From: JAENVU01 sp963765075 | GTDB lineage: Bacteria; Actinomycetota; Acidimicrobiia; IMCC26256; JAENVU01 | Length of the DNA stretch: 64,000 nucleotides | Assembly: GCA_963765075.1 (NCBI GenBank) | Contig: CAVXVA010000001.1 | Coordinates: 620,001-684,000 of the forward strand | Direction of reading: 5' to 3' | In this document: in pieces, positions 33,219 through 42,627 of the stretch | Position numbering within the stretch: position 1 is the stretch's first letter | Layout of the letters: the number at the start of each line of letters is the position of its first letter | Made by a program: the position numbers and the translations under genes | Notes under the pieces: model-generated | The model's database searches: none | The model's input: only the letters and a program-made list of their open reading frames with translations | What the model was told of the DNA's origin: nothing

Positions 33219-34676
33219 GTCCCCGCGGGTCGGTCGGGCACCGTGATGGCGGTCACGTCAGGCTTGGTCGGACCTCGGAATCGAACGACCGGCGCCGTTG
33301 CCGCCTTGGGCATGTTCGTCTGCTTCCCCGGCCGGGGCGTCGTGCGCCACGCGTCCTTCGGCGGTGCCGGCGCGGGCTGAGTGAAGAGGCCCAGGAGATC
33401 GAGCGCACCGATTTCCCAGCTCCCGCCATTGCCACCGCGGTCGCACGGCGCAAGGGACTCGAGATCGACCGGGGCACTGGTCGTGTACGTGTTGTCGGAG
33501 AGGCAGTTCGCCAGTGTGTCGGCCGTCTCTCCGGTGCCGAACAGATCTACGGCGGAAACGGCGAGGTCGGCCACCCCCGACCCCTCGACCACGTTGCCGA
33601 TCACTCGGTTCTCCTGAGGGTTCCAGAGCACTGCGCAGCTCTTCAAGAGGCCGTCGATGCCCTTGCACCGGTCGGTCGGGATCTTCGGAACCTTCCGGTC
33701 GCGCGGTCTCGCTACACGGAGCATCCCAGTCGGCCTTCGCCGGAGGTAGGTCGCTCGCGTCCTCCTCGGGAAACGGCACCAGGCCGATACCCGTTCGTTG
33801 GTGGTCCCAGACGCGGTTGCGTTCGATGACGTTGCGGACGCCACCGGGGACGAGGATGCCGTTGCCATTGGCAAGGAGGGCAATGTCGATTGCCGGCGCC
33901 TCGGCGTTGTTGTTGCTGTAGACAAGATTGCCGACAATCGTCGATTCCCGCTCGGGATAGCAGAGTTCATAGGAGCCGGTGTTGGGCACGATGCCGGCCC
34001 GGTTGTTCCGGAACGTCGAGTTGAGAATGTAGAGGTCGCCACCCGAGTTCGTTCCCGAGTACCCGAGCCCGTTGTTCTCCGACACAACATGGTCGATGAC
34101 CGTGTCGCAGCGGAAACACTCACCCACGTAGAAACCGGCGTCCGGGCTCCCGCCGCCGTAGCTGTGGTCGAACTGACCGTGGTAGGCGTCGAAGGCGTAG
34201 ATCGCGTAGTCGCCGTTCCGGTACGCGGTGAGATACGAGCCGCGGAAGTAGTCCGAGCCCGTCCAGAAGAAGCCGTTGCTCACGAAGTTCCGGGCGGTCA
34301 TGTTCTCGACCACGACACCATCGGTGCCGAGCACCCGGACCCCGTTCTCCCTCTTGAATCCGCCGTCCAGAATGACGGTGTTGCGGTTCGTGCCCCGGAT
34401 CGTGATGTATGGGGTCGTGACGTCGACCGCCTCCCTGTAGATGCCGGGCGAGACGAGGACGAGGTCACCGATGTGAGCGGCACAGACCGCCTCCTGGATG
34501 GTGTCGTGGTCCTTGGGGACGCGGATGGTCTCCACCGTGTCGGCCCGACCGTTCGCCGGGCAGGGCTCCCCATCCGCGGCTGACCCGCCACCGCTGCTAC
34601 TCGCGCATGCGCTCAGCACCATGGCGATCACGAGCATCGGACCCGCCAGACGCGTCCGTCGGTGTGTCGTGTTCAT
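33215..34676 (-). CDS. Right-handed beta-helix lipoprotein, frame-broken near 33700
   Basis: Exported protein of about 486 residues: signal with lipobox (LVIAMVLSACASSS), then PKDHDTIQEAVCAAHIGDLVLVSPGIYREAV, the start of a NosD/pectate-lyase-like parallel beta-helix, with repeating turns such as GVVVENMTARNFVSNGF, NNGLGYSGTNSGGDLYILNS and GGVRNVIERNRVWDH. The frame shifts by one base at about 33685-33720; the second frame carries the final rungs (VIGNVVEGSGVADLAVSAVD) and a C-terminal Pro-rich tail. Beta-helix proteins of this type bind or cleave polysaccharides or act as surface proteins. Coupled to the DUF1996 gene, so probably one secreted function. Confidence 0.8.
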
Positions 34677-34845
34677 GGTCGCCCCCAGGCCTCGCCGAAA
34701 GCCCGACTTTGGCGCATCGGGGGCGGCGTTGACAAGGCGAGCCGCGGATCAGGACGTTCTCAGGCCGGGTTCATGTCGCGCCCACGCGCAACGTCCCCGG
34801 GGTGCCATCCTGAATCCCTGCTCCGGACCTGACGAGAGGACCACC

Positions 34846-35595
34846 ATGCCCGGCGACGACCTCGAACCTCCGACCGACTCCACCGACCCCACCGAGGAGG
34901 CTCCGGCCACCGCGGCGACCGTCGCCGACACCACCGAGACTCCCGTCGTCTCGGAACCGACGCCCGCCGACGCGGCCCGCCCGGCTCGTCGTGGGTTCTT
35001 CGTCCCCGCCTGGCTCGCCATCGCGCTGGGCGGCCTCGTGATCTTCGCGCTCGGTCTCGGTACCGGCCTGCTCGTGGATGACGACCGCTGGGACCACCAC
35101 GACCACGACGGATTCCGCATCGAGTTCGGCGACCGGCCGGGCGCCGGGCGCGGCCAGGGACCGGGCGGCAACGGGCAGTTCCCGTTCGGCGGAGGCGGGC
35201 AGGGTCGCCAGGGCGGGCAAGGCCGGCAAGGCGGACAAGGCCCGACGCCCGGCCGACCGGATGCTCCCAGTCGGCCATCCACGCCGAGCGAGCCGTCGAC
35301 CCCCAGCACGGGGACGTCGGCGTTCATCGGAATCGTGCCGGAAGACTCGACCGATCCGACCGGGGTCGCCATCGTGCGACTCGCGCCCTCCGGGCCCGCG
35401 GCCACGGCCGGCCTGAAGTCGGGCGACGTGATCACGGCCATCAATGGCACCGACACCGACACCGTCGCCGCGCTGCGGTCGGTCCTTGCCGATCACGAAC
35501 CCGGCGACGTCCTGAAGGTCACCTACTCCCGCGACGGGAAGTCGACGACGCTCGACGTCACCGCGACCAGCCGGAACACAACACCACCGCAGTAG
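34846..35595 (+). CDS. Membrane-anchored PDZ-domain protein
   Basis: 249-residue protein with an acidic Thr/Pro/Glu-rich cytosolic N-terminus, a single membrane helix (PAWLAIALGGLVIFALGLGT, about residues 53-75), a His/Asp-rich juxtamembrane stretch (DDDRWDHHDHDGF), a low-complexity Gly/Gln/Arg linker (GQGRQGGQGRQGG) and a C-terminal PDZ domain (SAFIGIVPEDSTDPTGVAIV, GLKSGDVITAINGTDT). It looks like an HtrA-type protease that lost or never had the protease domain, so it may be an adaptor binding exported peptides. ATG 34846 with GAGAGGA upstream. The stop is 3 bases from the convergent thioesterase stop. Confidence 0.8.
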   Translation: MPGDDLEPPTDSTDPTEEAPATAATVADTTETPVVSEPTPADAARPARRGFFVPAWLAIALGGLVIFALGLGTGLLVDDDRWDHHDHDGFRIEFGDRPGAGRGQGPGGNGQFPFGGGGQGRQGGQGRQGGQGPTPGRPDAPSRPSTPSEPSTPSTGTSAFIGIVPEDSTDPTGVAIVRLAPSGPAATAGLKSGDVITAINGTDTDTVAALRSVLADHEPGDVLKVTYSRDGKSTTLDVTATSRNTTPPQ

Positions 35596-35598
35596 TCG

Positions 35599-36060
35599 TC
35601 AACTGGGCCGGCCCGAGGTGCGCCGGGGCACGCGCATCATCGAACAGTCGGCCACCGCGACGATGTGGTCGTCGGTGTCGGCCACCTGACACTCGACGAT
35701 GATGAGTTGCGATCCCCGCCGCACCACCGTCGCCCGAGCAACCACGGCGTCGGTGCGCGGGCGGCCGAGGTACCGAACATGCATGTCCGAGGTGATGAGC
35801 GACTCGCGCTCGGCGTCGAACCCGGTGCTCACTGCCGCCAGGGCACAGGCGAAGTCCACCACCGTGGCGACGGCGCCGCCATGCAGACTGCCGGTCGGGC
35901 CCAGCGCGCTCGGGCGAATCGGCAATCGGACCTCGGCCCGGCCCGAGCCCGGCTCGGGGCGTTCGAACTCGAACCCCAACAGGTCGTGCAACGGAATTGC
36001 AATCGCAGCCAACGCGGTCTGGGCCACGTCTGACGCGTCACCGGGACTGGCGTCGCTCAC
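35599..36060 (-). CDS. PaaI-type hotdog thioesterase
   Basis: 153-residue hotdog-fold acyl-CoA thioesterase. The catalytic signature is GPTGSLHGGAVATVVDFACA, the PaaI/4HBT HGG motif with downstream Asp, followed by LITSDMHVRYLGRPRTDAVV and RGSQLIIVECQVADTDDHIV. GTG 36060 overlaps the P450 stop by GTGA. It probably hydrolyses a CoA ester in the pathway of the P450 and amidohydrolase upstream, or recycles CoA from dead-end esters. Confidence 0.88.
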   Translation of the reverse strand: MSDASPGDASDVAQTALAAIAIPLHDLLGFEFERPEPGSGRAEVRLPIRPSALGPTGSLHGGAVATVVDFACALAAVSTGFDAERESLITSDMHVRYLGRPRTDAVVARATVVRRGSQLIIVECQVADTDDHIVAVADCSMMRVPRRTSGRPS

Positions 36061-37313
36061 CGGGCCGGGCCGATCACGCACGAGACCGGCAATGCCTTGA
36101 GCCCGCGTATGAACATCCGGGTGTTCCACTCCGGGGGGCCGGCGAGTTCGAGGTCGTGCAGCCGCGCGAAGATCGCGCCGAAGGCGATCTCGGCCTGCAG
36201 CCGAGCGAGATGAGATCCGAGGCATGCGTGGATCCCGGCCCCGAACTGCAGGTGCTGGCCGGCATCCGGGCGGTCGACGACCAGCTGATCGGCATCCGGC
36301 CCCCAGCGCCGGGGGTCCCGATTCGCCGAGGCCGGGCTCGCGTAGAGCACGGATCCCGCGGGCAGTTCGGTCTCCCCCACCACCGTCGGGACCGTCGTGA
36401 TCCGGCGCACGAACTGGTTGGGCCCGTCGTAGCGCAGGAACTCCGAGACGCCATTGCGCAGTAGGTCCGGTTCGGCCTGCATCCGAGCGAGCTGGTCGGG
36501 TGCGCGCAGCAGCGCCAGCATGCCCGCGCCGATGAGCGCGGCCGTCGGTTCATGCCCGGCCATGTAGAGGGTGACGAGTTGGGCGATCAGATCTTCCTGG
36601 CTCAGACCCGCCCCGTCGACCTGGGCGTGCACCAGCGTCGACATCAGGTCGTCCACCGGCACCGCGCGTTTCTGGTCGGCTTGGTCTTCGAGATAGGCGT
36701 ACATCGCGTCGAGACCGCGGAGACACTCGTCGCGCTCGGCCTGGCCCATGACCGGATCGACCGTCCGGGCCACGCATTGGGTCCAGTACCGGAACTGAGG
36801 TCCGTCTTCTTCAGGCATTCCGAGCATCTCGGAGAAGATCTCGACCGGGAGCGGGTACGCGAAGTCGGCGATGAGATCGAACTCGATCCGACCGGCACCG
36901 TGCCGTTCCCGCAACCGATCGAGGGCATCGTCGACCCGCTGCGTGATCTGCTCGCGGAGCTGCGCGATCTCGCGCGGGCGGAACGGGTCGGCCATGAGCG
37001 CCCGGATCCGGGCGTGGTCGGGATCGTCGAGCAACACGACCGTACGCGACGCGCGGGGTTGTTCGGACAGATGCGCGAGTTCCATCTTCGTCAGCGCATT
37101 CGGCGTCGCGTGGTGGATGTCACTCGAGATCGTCGGGTTGCGCACCAGCTTGCCGACATCGTCGAACCGCGTGACGATCCACCCCTGCAGGAGTTCGGAC
37201 CGATGGACCGGGTCGGCATCGCGCAACGCGGCGTACTGCGGGTACGGGTCGTCGGCGAACCCCGGTGCGAACAGATCGAAGTGCACCGCGACGCCGTCGT
37301 CTGAGGTGGCCAT
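36057..37313 (-). CDS. Cytochrome P450
   Basis: 418-residue bacterial P450. Motifs: I-helix LVTLYMAGHEPTAALIGAG (acid-alcohol pair altered to EP-T), the ExxR in EFLRYDGPNQFVRR, and the haem loop FGAGIHACLGSHLARLQAE. N-terminus MATSDDGVAVHFDLFAPGFA from ATG 37313. It is 8 bases after the amidohydrolase stop and overlaps the thioesterase start, forming a three-gene unit. Pattern and length are like CYP families hydroxylating terpenes or polycyclic compounds; the substrate is unknown. Confidence 0.93.
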   Translation of the reverse strand: MATSDDGVAVHFDLFAPGFADDPYPQYAALRDADPVHRSELLQGWIVTRFDDVGKLVRNPTISSDIHHATPNALTKMELAHLSEQPRASRTVVLLDDPDHARIRALMADPFRPREIAQLREQITQRVDDALDRLRERHGAGRIEFDLIADFAYPLPVEIFSEMLGMPEEDGPQFRYWTQCVARTVDPVMGQAERDECLRGLDAMYAYLEDQADQKRAVPVDDLMSTLVHAQVDGAGLSQEDLIAQLVTLYMAGHEPTAALIGAGMLALLRAPDQLARMQAEPDLLRNGVSEFLRYDGPNQFVRRITTVPTVVGETELPAGSVLYASPASANRDPRRWGPDADQLVVDRPDAGQHLQFGAGIHACLGSHLARLQAEIAFGAIFARLHDLELAGPPEWNTRMFIRGLKALPVSCVIGPAR

Positions 37314-37321
37314 CGGGTCGC

Positions 37322-38575
37322 TCAGCTCGCGCCGGCCATCATCCGCGCCGCCGCGAAGGTGGGGCACCGCAACGCCTCGGCCGGGATGTCGGCTGCCGCC
37401 AATGGGACCGCGACCTCGGCCGGGCTCGGACCATGCTGGGCCGCGAGCGGGGCCAGCGCCTCGAGGTCGAACCCGTAGAGGCGGGCGGCGTTCTCGCCCA
37501 CCATGGCGCGAACCTCGGCCTCCGGCACACCCGCGAACGAGAGCCGCAGGTGGTCGCGCGAGTACGGCCAACACCCCTCGAGGTGCGGGAAGTCACTCCC
37601 CCACATCACGGTGTCGAGGCCGAGCCGATCCCGCATAGCCACCTCCGCCGGACGGATGAAGCTGGAACCCAGGTGACACTGCCGGGCCCAGTACTCGCTC
37701 GGCGTCAACGACAACGGCCCGATGCTCTGCCCGAACTTCGCTTCCTGCGAACCGGCCGCACCACCGGCGCCGGCGAGACGGTCGCGGTAGTAGTCGAGCC
37801 GGGTCAGTTCGTCGGGCACCCATGCGGACCCCTGTTCGGTGAAGACGAACTGCAGGTTGGGATGGCGTTCCATGACGCCCGCGAAGATCAGGTGCCACAG
37901 GGTGCGGTGGGCCCACCAGGTGACCTCGAGGAGGAAGACGGCCTGGGCCGCCGGGTACTCGCCCATGTCGGGCGCGGCGCTGCCGCTGTGGTGGTTGATC
38001 GGCATTCCCAGTTCTTCGCAGACCTGCCAGATCGGTTCGTAGTCGGGCGCGTAGAGCGGCGGCACGCCCGATCCGGGTGGCGCGCCGGGCAACAGGATCC
38101 CGCCGGTCAACCCGTGCGCGTGCGCCCACCGGATCTCCTCGACGGACCCTTCGATGTTGTGGAGCGCGATCTGCGCGATTCCCGCACGCCGTCCGGGAGC
38201 AGCCGCGCAGAAGTCGGCCAGCCATCGGTTGTGGGCTCGGAGTCCGGCCCACCGCAAGGCGAGGTCGCCGGCGCCGGCGCCCGGGGGTTGATGGACGAGC
38301 GAACCCTTCGGGAAGAACGGCGGGATGGTGTTGGGAAAGACGACCTCGGCGACCACGCCGTCGGCCTCCATCTCGCGCAGGCGGCGGTCGGAGTCCCAGT
38401 TGCGGCTGGCGTCGGCACCGACGATGTCGTCGTAGGGATTCACGAAGCTGGCCGACCACGCGTCGAACTCGTCGTGGTATCGCGATTCCAGGTACGGGCG
38501 GTACGCGCCGATGTCGGCCCCGCCATGACAGTCGGCGGAGATGACGGTGTAGTTGTCTCCGGTCGTCGCAGTCAT
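37322..38575 (-). CDS. Amidohydrolase family metal-dependent hydrolase (TIM-barrel)
   Basis: 417-residue amidohydrolase 2-type protein (ACMSD-like). Seen: VISADCHGGADIGAYRPYLE at the start (the family usually has D-x-H), FPNTIPPFFPKGSL, NHHSGSAAPDMGE with metal His, and the late WGSDFPHLEGCWPYSRDHL, where the Asp and His of GSDFPH are catalytic/metal-binding. Members decarboxylate or hydrolyse cyclic and aromatic acids. ATG 38575. First gene of the amidohydrolase-P450-thioesterase unit and divergent from another P450 gene (start 38681). The P450-amidohydrolase combination recurs at 61116-63355. Confidence 0.9.
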   Translation of the reverse strand: MTATTGDNYTVISADCHGGADIGAYRPYLESRYHDEFDAWSASFVNPYDDIVGADASRNWDSDRRLREMEADGVVAEVVFPNTIPPFFPKGSLVHQPPGAGAGDLALRWAGLRAHNRWLADFCAAAPGRRAGIAQIALHNIEGSVEEIRWAHAHGLTGGILLPGAPPGSGVPPLYAPDYEPIWQVCEELGMPINHHSGSAAPDMGEYPAAQAVFLLEVTWWAHRTLWHLIFAGVMERHPNLQFVFTEQGSAWVPDELTRLDYYRDRLAGAGGAAGSQEAKFGQSIGPLSLTPSEYWARQCHLGSSFIRPAEVAMRDRLGLDTVMWGSDFPHLEGCWPYSRDHLRLSFAGVPEAEVRAMVGENAARLYGFDLEALAPLAAQHGPSPAEVAVPLAAADIPAEALRCPTFAAARMMAGAS

Positions 38576-38680
38576 CGAATTCCCCTCGTGCTCGCCGTGC
38601 GCTCGCGTCCGCAACCTACAAGAACCACGAGCACGGGGCAGTGGCCCGCAGGACCAAGAGTGCGCAATAAGGTTCGGCAC

Positions 38681-39862
38681 ATGGCCCCAGACGACCTTGT
38701 GTACAACCCGTACGCCTTCGCCGTCCACGAAGATCCGTACGAGGTGTACCGGCGCCTGCGCGACGAAGCGCCGGTGTACTGGAACGACGAGTTGGCGTTC
38801 TGGGCGCTGAGCCGGTTCGAGGACGTGCACAACGGGTTCCGCGACTTCGTGCCGTATTCGTCGGCCAACGGCATCGCGCTCGAAGCCCGCGGCCACGTGC
38901 AGTTCCCGATGATGATCACCCTCGATCCGCCCGAACACACGGTGATGCGCAAACTCGTCAACCGGGTGTTCACGCCCCGCCAGGTCGCCGCACTGGAAGC
39001 CGAGACCCGGCGGATCGTCACCAGCTACCTGGATCGGATCATCGAGGCGGGCGCGGGCGACATCGTGACCGACCTGTCGGGCCCGTTCCCGATGGACGTG
39101 ATCTCGGCCGTGCTCGGCGTTCCCGAATCCGACCGGGCCGAACTCCGGGTCCACGCGGATTCGATCCTCGTCCGCGAAGACGGCTCGATGGAGATGCCCG
39201 CCGAGGCACTGGCGGGATTCGCGGCGCTGCTCGGGTACTTCGCCGGCGATCTCCCCGGCCGACGCGCCGGCGAGGGCGCCGGTCTCGTCACCGACCTCGC
39301 GACGATCGAGGTCGACGGTCGCCGCCTCACCGACGACGAGGTGCTGGGATTCTGCTTGTTGTTCATCATCGCCGGCCACGAAACCACGACGAAGATGGTC
39401 GCCAATGCGGTCGAACTGTTGAGCCGCCATCCGGACCAACGAGCCGCGATCGTCGAGGATCCGAGCCTGGTGCCGAACTGCGTCGAGGAGGTACTGCGGT
39501 TCCACAACTCGACGCAGTACATGCACCGCACCCTCACCGCCGACACGAACCTGCACGGCACCACGATGCGCGCCGGCGACTCGGTGCTCCTACTCATCGG
39601 TGCGGCGAACCGCGACGAGCGCGAGTTCGGCGCCGACGCAGATCGGTTCGACATTCGGCGGGTGCCGGGCCGGCACATCGCGTTCGGCTACGGACCCCAC
39701 TTCTGCCTCGGCGCCGGGCTGGCGCGGATGGAGGGGCGAGTGGCCCTCGAGGAACTGCATCGCCGGATCCCCGGCTACGAGGTCGACCACGACCGGAAGG
39801 TCCGATTCCACAGCGGCAACGTGACCGGGTGGAGCCATCTGCCCATTGCGATCCGTCCCTGA
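38681..39862 (+). CDS. Cytochrome P450
   Basis: 393-residue P450 with I-helix LFIIAGHETTTKMVANAV (canonical AGxxT), the ExxR in EEVLRFHNSTQYMHR and the haem loop FGYGPHFCLGAGLARMEGR. ATG 38681 gives MAPDDLVYNPYAFAVHEDPY, a normal P450 N-terminus; the codons before it belong to the divergent promoter region. This is the most canonical of the four P450s here, with both the catalytic Thr and the acid in place. Next downstream is prfC, 38 bases later, but that is likely separately transcribed. Confidence 0.94.
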   Translation: MAPDDLVYNPYAFAVHEDPYEVYRRLRDEAPVYWNDELAFWALSRFEDVHNGFRDFVPYSSANGIALEARGHVQFPMMITLDPPEHTVMRKLVNRVFTPRQVAALEAETRRIVTSYLDRIIEAGAGDIVTDLSGPFPMDVISAVLGVPESDRAELRVHADSILVREDGSMEMPAEALAGFAALLGYFAGDLPGRRAGEGAGLVTDLATIEVDGRRLTDDEVLGFCLLFIIAGHETTTKMVANAVELLSRHPDQRAAIVEDPSLVPNCVEEVLRFHNSTQYMHRTLTADTNLHGTTMRAGDSVLLLIGAANRDEREFGADADRFDIRRVPGRHIAFGYGPHFCLGAGLARMEGRVALEELHRRIPGYEVDHDRKVRFHSGNVTGWSHLPIAIRP

Positions 39863-39900
39863 CATCGAGCCGGGCCGATTCGAGTCCGTAGATTCCTCGC

Positions 39901-41508
39901 ATGCCCACGCACCCCGGAAGCGCCGAGATCACGCGCGAGGCCGCCCGGCGGCGCACGTTCGCGATCATCAGCCACCCGGACGCCGGCAAGACCACGTTGA
40001 CGGAGAAGTTCCTGCTCTACGCCGGTGCGGTCGCCGAAGCCGGCGCGGTGAAGGCCCGGGCGGGGAGCCGGCGAGCCACCTCGGACTGGATGGCCATGGA
40101 GCAACAGCGCGGGATCTCGATCACGTCGACCGCATTGCAGTTCACCTACCGCGACCACGTCATCAATCTGCTCGACACCCCCGGCCACCGCGACTTCTCG
40201 GAGGACACCTACCGCGTGCTCGCCGCGGCCGACGCCGCGGTGATGGTGCTCGACGCCGCGAAGGGTATCGAAGCCCAGACGCTGAAGCTCTTCGAGGTGT
40301 GCCGGACCCGCCGGCTGCCGGTCATGACTTTCCTCAACAAGTTCGATCGCCCTGGTCTCGACGCGCTCGAACTCCTCGATCAACTCGAGTCCCAGCTCGA
40401 ACTGATCCCGACGCCGGTCACGTGGCCCGTCGGCATCGCCGGCGATTTCCGTGGCGTCATCGACCGCCGGACCGGCGACTTCGTGCGGTTCACCCGTACT
40501 GCGCACGGCGCGACCGCGGCCGAAGAGGAACAGGTCAGCGCCGAACAGGCCCTCGCCGAGGAAGGTGACGCCTGGACCACCGCGGTCGAGGAGTGCGAAC
40601 TTCTCGAAGCCGACGGCGGCAGTGTCGACGTCGAGTCGTTCCTCGACGCGACCACGAGCCCGCTCTTCGTGGGTTCGGCCCTCACCAACTTCGGTGTGCG
40701 CCATCTCCTGGACGCGATCGTCGATCTCGCGCCGCCGCCGACCGCACGGGTGGATACCGCCGGTGTGGCCCGCCCGGTCGACGCGCCCTTCTCGGGGTTC
40801 GTGTTCAAGATTCAGGCCAACATGGACCCGGCCCATCGCGATCATGTGGCGTTCGTGCGGGTCTGCTCCGGCCATTTCGAACGCGGCATGACGGTGACGC
40901 ACGCGGGAACCGGAAAGGCGTTCTCCACGAAGTACGCGGCATCGATGTTCGGGTCGGACCGCGACACCATCGACGACGCCTACCCCGGCGACGTGATCGG
41001 CCTGGTCAACGCGAGCGACCTGGGGATCGGTTCCAGCCTCTTCGAATCGAAGCCGGTGCGCTTCCCTGCGATCGCGACGCTCGCGCCCGAACTCTTCGCG
41101 CGGGTCCGGGCCAAGGACTCCGGACGGTACAAGCAGTTCCACCGAGGGCTCGACCAGATGGAGCAGGAAGGCGTGGTCCATGTGCTGCGCGATCCGAAGG
41201 GCGACCCCACCCCCGTACTCGCCGCCGTCGGCCAGATGCAGTTCGAAGTGTTCGCGCATCGGCTCGAGCACGAGTTCGGTGCGGCGATCTCACTCTCGCC
41301 GACGCCCCACACCGTGGCCCGCCGCACCGACGAGGCCACCGCCGCCCAGTTCCCGAGCCTGGGTGGAATCCTCGTCCTGACCCAACGCGACGGCACGATG
41401 CTCGCCTTGTTCGAGAGCAACTGGCTCCTCCAACGCCTCGAGACCGAACACCCCGACTGGGTCCTCGACCCCATCCTCGTCGAAGGCGAAGGCGAACCTT
41501 CTAAGTAA
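39901..41508 (+). CDS. prfC: Peptide chain release factor 3
   Basis: 535-residue GTPase that recycles RF1/RF2 from the ribosome after termination. G-motifs: SHPDAGKTTLTEKFL (G1), GISITSTALQF (G2), LLDTPGHRDFSEDTYRVLAA (G3), TFLNKFDRPGLD (G4) and GSALTNFGVRHLLD (G5), followed by the domain II region QANMDPAHRDHVAFVRVCSG and RF3-specific C-terminal VGQMQFEVFAHRLEHEFGA. Length and start (ATG 39901) are typical of RF3 rather than EF-G. The 3' end overlaps the convergent methyltransferase-fold gene by eight bases. A housekeeping gene inside an otherwise catabolic region. Confidence 0.96.
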   Translation: MPTHPGSAEITREAARRRTFAIISHPDAGKTTLTEKFLLYAGAVAEAGAVKARAGSRRATSDWMAMEQQRGISITSTALQFTYRDHVINLLDTPGHRDFSEDTYRVLAAADAAVMVLDAAKGIEAQTLKLFEVCRTRRLPVMTFLNKFDRPGLDALELLDQLESQLELIPTPVTWPVGIAGDFRGVIDRRTGDFVRFTRTAHGATAAEEEQVSAEQALAEEGDAWTTAVEECELLEADGGSVDVESFLDATTSPLFVGSALTNFGVRHLLDAIVDLAPPPTARVDTAGVARPVDAPFSGFVFKIQANMDPAHRDHVAFVRVCSGHFERGMTVTHAGTGKAFSTKYAASMFGSDRDTIDDAYPGDVIGLVNASDLGIGSSLFESKPVRFPAIATLAPELFARVRAKDSGRYKQFHRGLDQMEQEGVVHVLRDPKGDPTPVLAAVGQMQFEVFAHRLEHEFGAAISLSPTPHTVARRTDEATAAQFPSLGGILVLTQRDGTMLALFESNWLLQRLETEHPDWVLDPILVEGEGEPSK

Positions 41509-42223
41509 GGGGGTCGACGCGCGAGGTGTAGACGGTGCTGGCGGATTCGGCGCCGGTGTAGAAGTTCGGGAAGGTCACGACGTGCGCGACCACGTCGACG
41601 AACACCGACTCCAACACCGTCACGAACGCGGGGTCGGGATCACCGTCGGCCCACAGGCCGAAGACACCACCCGGATGGAGCCGGTCCGCGAGTCGGGTCA
41701 GTCCCGCGGTCGTATAGAAGCTCGCGTGGCTGGGGTGGAGCACCGCCGCGGGCGAATGGTCGACGTCCACGAGGAACGCGTGGACGCGATCGGGTTCGCC
41801 GGTCGTGAACGCGCCACCCGATGCGACGCGCTCGAAGAAGTCGGCGGCCACCAGCGCACATCGAGGGTCGGCCGTGAGTTCGACACCAAGCGGGACGAGA
41901 TGCTGTTCGTGCCAGCCGATGACCGCGGGGAGCGCTTCGATCACTCGCACCGAGCGCACCCGCGGATCGGCGAGCGCGGCGCGGGCCGTGTAGCCCAACC
42001 CCAGGCCCGCGACCACGACGTCGAGATCGGAACCGGGAAGCGTTCCGAGTCCGAGATCGGCCAGCGCGATCTCGGCCACGGTGAAGAGACTCGACATCAG
42101 GAACTCGTCGCCCAACTTCACCTCGTAGACGTCGACGTCGAGCGTCGGCTCGCGCCGGCGGCGGACGGTGATCTCCCCCATCGGCGTCTGGTCGCGGCCG
42201 AGTTCCGCGAAGCCGAGACTCAC
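41501..42223 (-). CDS. Spermidine-synthase-like methyltransferase-fold protein
   Basis: 240-residue Rossmann-fold protein. Seen: TLDVDVYEVKLGDEFLMSSL, a nucleotide/SAM-binding motif DLDVVVAGLGLGYTARAALA, VRVIEALPAVIGWHEQHL and a D-x-D segment in FLVDVDHSPAAVLH, followed by GLTRLADRLHPGGVFGLWADG. It resembles spermidine synthase/SpeE-like fold proteins, but the putrescine-binding residues are not evident, so a small-molecule methyltransferase or a non-catalytic relative is equally possible. GTG 42223 overlaps the CMD stop (GTGA). Last gene of the DUF35-thiolase-like operon. Confidence 0.8.
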   Translation of the reverse strand: MSLGFAELGRDQTPMGEITVRRRREPTLDVDVYEVKLGDEFLMSSLFTVAEIALADLGLGTLPGSDLDVVVAGLGLGYTARAALADPRVRSVRVIEALPAVIGWHEQHLVPLGVELTADPRCALVAADFFERVASGGAFTTGEPDRVHAFLVDVDHSPAAVLHPSHASFYTTAGLTRLADRLHPGGVFGLWADGDPDPAFVTVLESVFVDVVAHVVTFPNFYTGAESASTVYTSRVDPLT

Positions 42224-42627
42224 TCGGTGGTGCCGACTCGATGAATGATCTCCTCGGTCACCCGCACCAATCCCTGCACGCGGGGATAGCCGAGATACTG
42301 CGCGAGATGGATCAACGACTCGCGGGCCTCGACCGGGGTGATCTCCTCGTTGCGGAGCGCCGCTTCGAGGTGGATACCCCACGCGGTCGCGTCACCCGTC
42401 GACGCCACCGCCGCGAGCGTGATGAGTCGACGATCGCGCATCGCCAGTTGGGGCCGGGCCCAGGTCTCGGCGAAGAGTTGGGTCAACATCACGTCGGCAA
42501 AGTCCATGTACCCGGGCGGCGGCAACGGCACGATGCCGCCGTAGACCTGCTCGAACATGCGAGCACCGCGCTCGAGTCGCTCCTGGTCGATCGCGGGGGC
42601 CGCGTCCGGTTCCGGGGTGTCGGTCAC
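42220..42627 (-). CDS. Carboxymuconolactone decarboxylase family protein
   Basis: 135-residue CMD-fold helical protein. It contains DVMLTQLFAETWARPQLAMR, DRRLITLAAVASTGDATAWG, IHLEAALRNEEITPVEARES and the terminal LVRVTEEI typical of gamma-carboxymuconolactone decarboxylases (PcaC-like). Unlike the protein at 4096 it lacks the CxxC, so peroxidase activity is unlikely and a true lactone or acid decarboxylase-type or structural role is possible. GTG 42627, with GTGA overlaps on both sides. Its position suggests a step acting on a cyclic intermediate produced by the operon's other enzymes. Confidence 0.87.
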   Translation of the reverse strand: MTDTPEPDAAPAIDQERLERGARMFEQVYGGIVPLPPPGYMDFADVMLTQLFAETWARPQLAMRDRRLITLAAVASTGDATAWGIHLEAALRNEEITPVEARESLIHLAQYLGYPRVQGLVRVTEEIIHRVGTTE

